Part shown: positions 15,212 to 18,036 of the stretch, piece after piece
Layout of the letters: each line of letters begins with the position of its first letter
Numbering within the stretch: the first letter of the stretch is position 1
From: Coriobacteriaceae bacterium AM48-5
Lineage (GTDB): Bacteria > Actinomycetota > Coriobacteriia > Coriobacteriales > Coriobacteriaceae
NCBI GenBank assembly: GCA_027669525.1
Contig: JAQEDJ010000042.1
Span: 1 to 18,036, forward strand
Direction of reading: 5' to 3'
Length of the DNA stretch: 18,036 nucleotides
Made by a program: the position numbers and the translations under genes
Notes under the pieces: generated by a model
What the model was told of the DNA's origin: nothing
The model's input: the letters and a program-made list of their open reading frames with translations, nothing else
Databases searched by the model: none

Positions 15212-15339
15212 GGACCTGGGTGGCGTATAGGGCAACATCGGTCGCGAGTTCCGCACGAGCCGGAGAGCACTTAATGTGCTCTCCGTGCGAGCAGGACTGC
15301 CCGAGCAGGCGATGTTGCCCTATACGCCCACCCAGGTCC
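15212..15339. repeat. 128-bp nested inverted repeat (structured element)
   Basis: Outer arms of 29 and 30 bases (15212-15240 and 15310-15339, containing GTATAGGGCAACATCG and its complement) pair perfectly except for one extra G in the right arm. Nested inside is CGGAGAGCAC-TTAAT-GTGCTCTCCG (15261-15285), which can be extended by CGCAC/GTGCG. The rest of the interior is unpaired by eye. It starts 7 bases past the pcrA stop. It may be a MITE-like or REP-like element, or a structured 3' UTR. Confidence 0.85.
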
Positions 15340-15346
15340 GCCGGGA

Positions 15347-18036
15347 TTACGACAGCTTGACGATCGGTGCAAAACCTTTCATAAGCTTTTTGGTCTGGCC
15401 GGTCTTTTCGAATTGAACCTCGATCATGTCTCCGGCGACCGAGATCACGGTACCGGTGCCAAAGGTCTTGTGGCTCACGGTATCGCCCGCGGCAAAGTCC
15501 TGCGACGCGCTGGCGCAATCGACCTTGCGCTCCACCGTCGGCGACACCTTGGACGACGACTTTTTAGCTCGCGGCGCGCCCGAACCAAAGGTCGAGGCAA
15601 CACGGCCGGCGTCGGGCGAAACCCCGCGATGGCGCTCGGTGCCATAGATGCTGCCACCAAAGAAATCGTCGAAGCTCGATCCGCCGCGCGAACCGGAACC
15701 GCCGGTCGAGCGCGTATGCGAACCGAACACCTTGCCGCCATACATATCCGAGCCCATGCCCGAGCCAAAGGTGCCGTGACGGTCGCCGCGCTTCTCCCAG
15801 CCCGTGCCCTCAAAACCAGCAGAACCGATACCGCTAAACTCGATATCCTCGAACGGAATCTCGTTGAGGAAGCGAGAGCGCGGGTTGGCAGAGGTCGAGC
15901 CGTAGGTGCGACGCGTGGCCGCATAGGTCAGGAACAGGCGCTTACGGGCACGCGTGATGGCAACGTAGGCCAGGCGACGCTCCTCCTCGAGCTTGCCCGG
16001 GTCATCGCTGCCGCCAAAGTCGTGCACGTGCGGGAAGATACCCTCCTCCATGCCGGCCACGAACACCGCCGGGAACTCCAGGCCCTTGGCGGAGTGGATG
16101 GTCATCATGGTAATGGCATGCGTCTCGCCGGCCAGGGAATCCAAGTCGGAGCGCAGGGCCAGCCACTCCATGAGTGCCGGCAGTGCCTTACAGGTGAGCG
16201 GACCGTAGGTGCGCTCGATCTCGTCGGCATGCACGGCGCCCGCCGGTAGCTCTGTTGGCACGGCATACGCGTTGCCCGCGATGGCGGCGGCCAGGGCATC
16301 CTGCGGCGAGAGCGCCGGGGCGGCTAGGCTATCGAGTGGATTGGAGCCCGCGGCGTCACGAGCGCGACAAGTGCCTCAAACGAGGATGCCGGAGCGGACG
16401 GCTCCGGCTCGGACGCGGGCGCACTCACCACGACGGACTCGGACTCGGCGACGGACGGCACGTCGGCAACACCGGCCGCGCGCAGCTCTTCTAGACTCTC
16501 GAGCGTACCCTCGATATCCTCGTGCGTCTCCTCAAATTCGGCGGCGACGCCCAGGAATTCCTGGATGTTCTCGGCGCGGCTCTCGGACTCCATGGTGCCC
16601 TCGGCGCGAAACGCCTGCAGCAGGCCCGTCTTATCGACAATCATCTCGACGACGTCCTTGAGCTCGCCGTCCATGCGGCGGCCCTCGCGCACCAGCGCCA
16701 CAAAACTCGACAGGCCGTTGCGCACCTTGGCGCTAAACATGCCCGTCTCGGCTGTTGCGATCTCGCAGGCCTGGAAGAACGAGCAGCGGTTGTCGCGCGC
16801 CAGCTGCTCGATCTTTTGGATCGAGGTGGAGCCGATGCCGCGGCGCGGCGTGTTGATGACGCGCTTGACGCTCATCTCGTCGGCCGGGTTCACGATCATC
16901 TTGAGGTAGGCCATGACGTCGCGAATCTCGGCGCGGTCGAAGAATCGCGTGCCGCCGACGATCTTGTAGGGCACGCCCGCGCGCAGGAACATATCTTCGA
17001 GGATACGCGACTGGGCGTTGGTGCGGTAGAACACGGCGATATCGTCGTAGCTCGTACCCTTGGCATGCAGCTTTTCGATCTCGCCGGCAATCCAGCGACC
17101 TTCGTCGCGCTCGTCGCTTGCCTGGAAAGCCTGAATCTTCTCGCCATCGCCCTCTGCCGTAAACAGGCGCTTGTCCTTGCGCTGCGAGTTGTGACGCACC
17201 ACGGCGTTGGCGGCGCTCAGGATATGACCCGTAGAGCGATAGTTCTGCTCCAGCTTGACGGTCTTGCAGTTTTTAAAGTCCTGCTCAAAGTCCAGGATGT
17301 TGGTGATGTCGGCGCCACGCCAGCTGTAAATGGACTGGTCATCGTCGCCCACGACCATAAGGTTTTGGTACTTGGCGGCCAGCAGGTTGGCGATCTCGTA
17401 CTGGACGTGGTTGGTGTCCTGATACTCGTCGACGCTAATGTAGCGGAAGCGCTCCTGGTACTTGTCGAGCACCTCGGGGCGGGTGCGCAGCAACTCGAGC
17501 GCGCGCACGAGCAGGTCGTCGAAGTCCATCGCGTTGGCGGCGCGCAGGCGACGCTCCAGCTCCAGGTAGACCTGCGCGGCCTTTTTGTCGTTGGGGCTAT
17601 CGGCACTCTTGAGCATGTCCTCGGGCCCAATCATGGCGTTTTTGGCCGAGCTGATCTTGCTGCGGATCATGTTGATGGGGAACTGCTTTTGCTCAATGCC
17701 GAGCGCCTGCATAATGTCACGCACCATGCGCTTTGAGTCATCGTCGTCATAGATGGTGAACTGACCGGTGTAGCCCAGCAGGTCGGCGTCCTCGCGCAGC
17801 ATGCGCACGCACATGGCGTGGAAGGTGCACACCCACATGCCGCGGGTGCCACTGGGGATGAGTGCCGCCAGACGCTCGCGCATCTCGGCCGCGGCCTTGT
17901 TGGTAAACGTGATGGCCAGGACCTGCCAGGGCTTAACGCCCAAGTCGCCGAGCATATGTGCGATGCGGAAGGTCAAGACGCGAGTCTTGCCCGAGCCGCG
18001 ATGCGGAAGGTCAAGACGCGAGTCTTGCCCGAGCCG
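15347..18036 (-). CDS. pcrA: ATP-dependent DNA helicase PcrA/UvrD (5' end outside window; one frameshift)
   Basis: Superfamily 1A 3'-5' helicase for repair and replication-fork clearance. In order, the visible motifs are: Walker A GSGKTRVL at the window edge, ITFTNKAAAEMRERL (Ia), FDDLLVRALELL, VDEYQDTN (II), VGDDDQSIYSWRGA (III), LEQNYRS (IV), YRTNAQSRILE, TIHSAKGLEFPAVF (V), AYVAITRARKRL (VI). The C-terminal tail ends FGTGTVISVAGDMIEVQF, the Tudor-like end of Gram-positive PcrA. Between ENIQEFL and the ALPALMEWLAL segment is a low-complexity Ala/Ser/Glu/Pro stretch of about 100 residues not usual in PcrA. Within it the frame breaks near 16357; one base restores ALV-DAAGSNPLDSL. About 35-45 N-terminal residues are missing because of the window edge and the 38-bp duplication. 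Confidence 0.93.
17961..18036. repeat. Exact 38-bp tandem duplication at the window end
   Basis: Bases 17961-17998 are repeated exactly at 17999-18036, covering the pcrA Walker A coding region. Since 38 is not a multiple of three, the second copy is out of frame with pcrA. It coincides with the end of the sequence, which suggests an assembly end artefact rather than a real duplication. Confidence 0.9.

Noticed and set aside
14209..15270. 353-codon minus-strand frame
   Set aside because: Antisense to manA; the manA zinc-site motifs settle the strand.
15212..15339. Interpreting the inverted repeat as a simple terminator or a tRNA-like gene
   Set aside because: No adjacent T-run, stem far too long, and no cloverleaf or CCA end; a separate terminator follows at 15195-15167.
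113..16357. Calling the frame-broken genes pseudogenes, or invoking programmed frameshifting
   Set aside because: All 14 breaks have the same sign, fall in unrelated genes including essential ones, and are not preceded by a recurrent slippery heptamer. Sequence error is the simpler explanation.

Overview
The window looks like chromosomal DNA from a high-GC Coriobacteriia member, most likely Collinsella or a close relative. That is inference from GC-rich codon use, the family II pyrophosphatase, the linked Tat and Hyp genes, the IS256-type element and the GGGACAGGTT-like intergenic repeats; no rRNA or other marker gene is present. It is housekeeping and accessory metabolism interrupted by one insertion sequence.

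Layout. 1-5300 (minus strand): a tight cluster transcribed tatA/B -> tatC -> hypA -> hypB -> topA, ending in a perfect bidirectional terminator at 49-90. 5373-7039 (minus): an aminotransferase followed by a solitary STAS-domain anti-sigma antagonist. 7189-7443 (plus): an 84-residue protein of unknown function whose stop codon is the insertion point of an IS256-family element (about 7443-8940). 8953-9327: a gene-free stretch with a strong terminator. 9328-11878 (minus): the Na+/H+ antiporter nhaA, with a leader hairpin, and the manganese-dependent pyrophosphatase ppaC. 12046-15063: a ROK sugar kinase (minus) diverging from a GntR/HutC regulator and a mannose-6-phosphate isomerase (plus), which together look like a small sugar-phosphate module. 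15347-18036 (minus): the helicase pcrA, running off the window, with an unusual long inverted repeat just after its stop.

The most conspicuous property is a run of reading-frame breaks. I count 14 in nine genes (topA, hypB, the STAS gene twice, the aminotransferase twice, the transposase three times, the ROK kinase twice, the GntR gene, manA, pcrA). Every one is repaired by adding a single base, and the conserved protein resumes at once in the new frame. So many same-sign breaks in essential genes point to base-deletion errors in the consensus rather than real pseudogenes. I therefore annotate these genes as full-length coding regions and give each break. A 38-bp exact tandem duplication at the right edge also looks like an assembly artefact.

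I found no defence system, CRISPR array, RNA gene or clearly new multi-gene system. The items most worth follow-up are the structured repeat after pcrA, the nhaA leader hairpin, the transposase with Asn at an expected catalytic Asp, and the IS that regenerates its host gene's stop codon.
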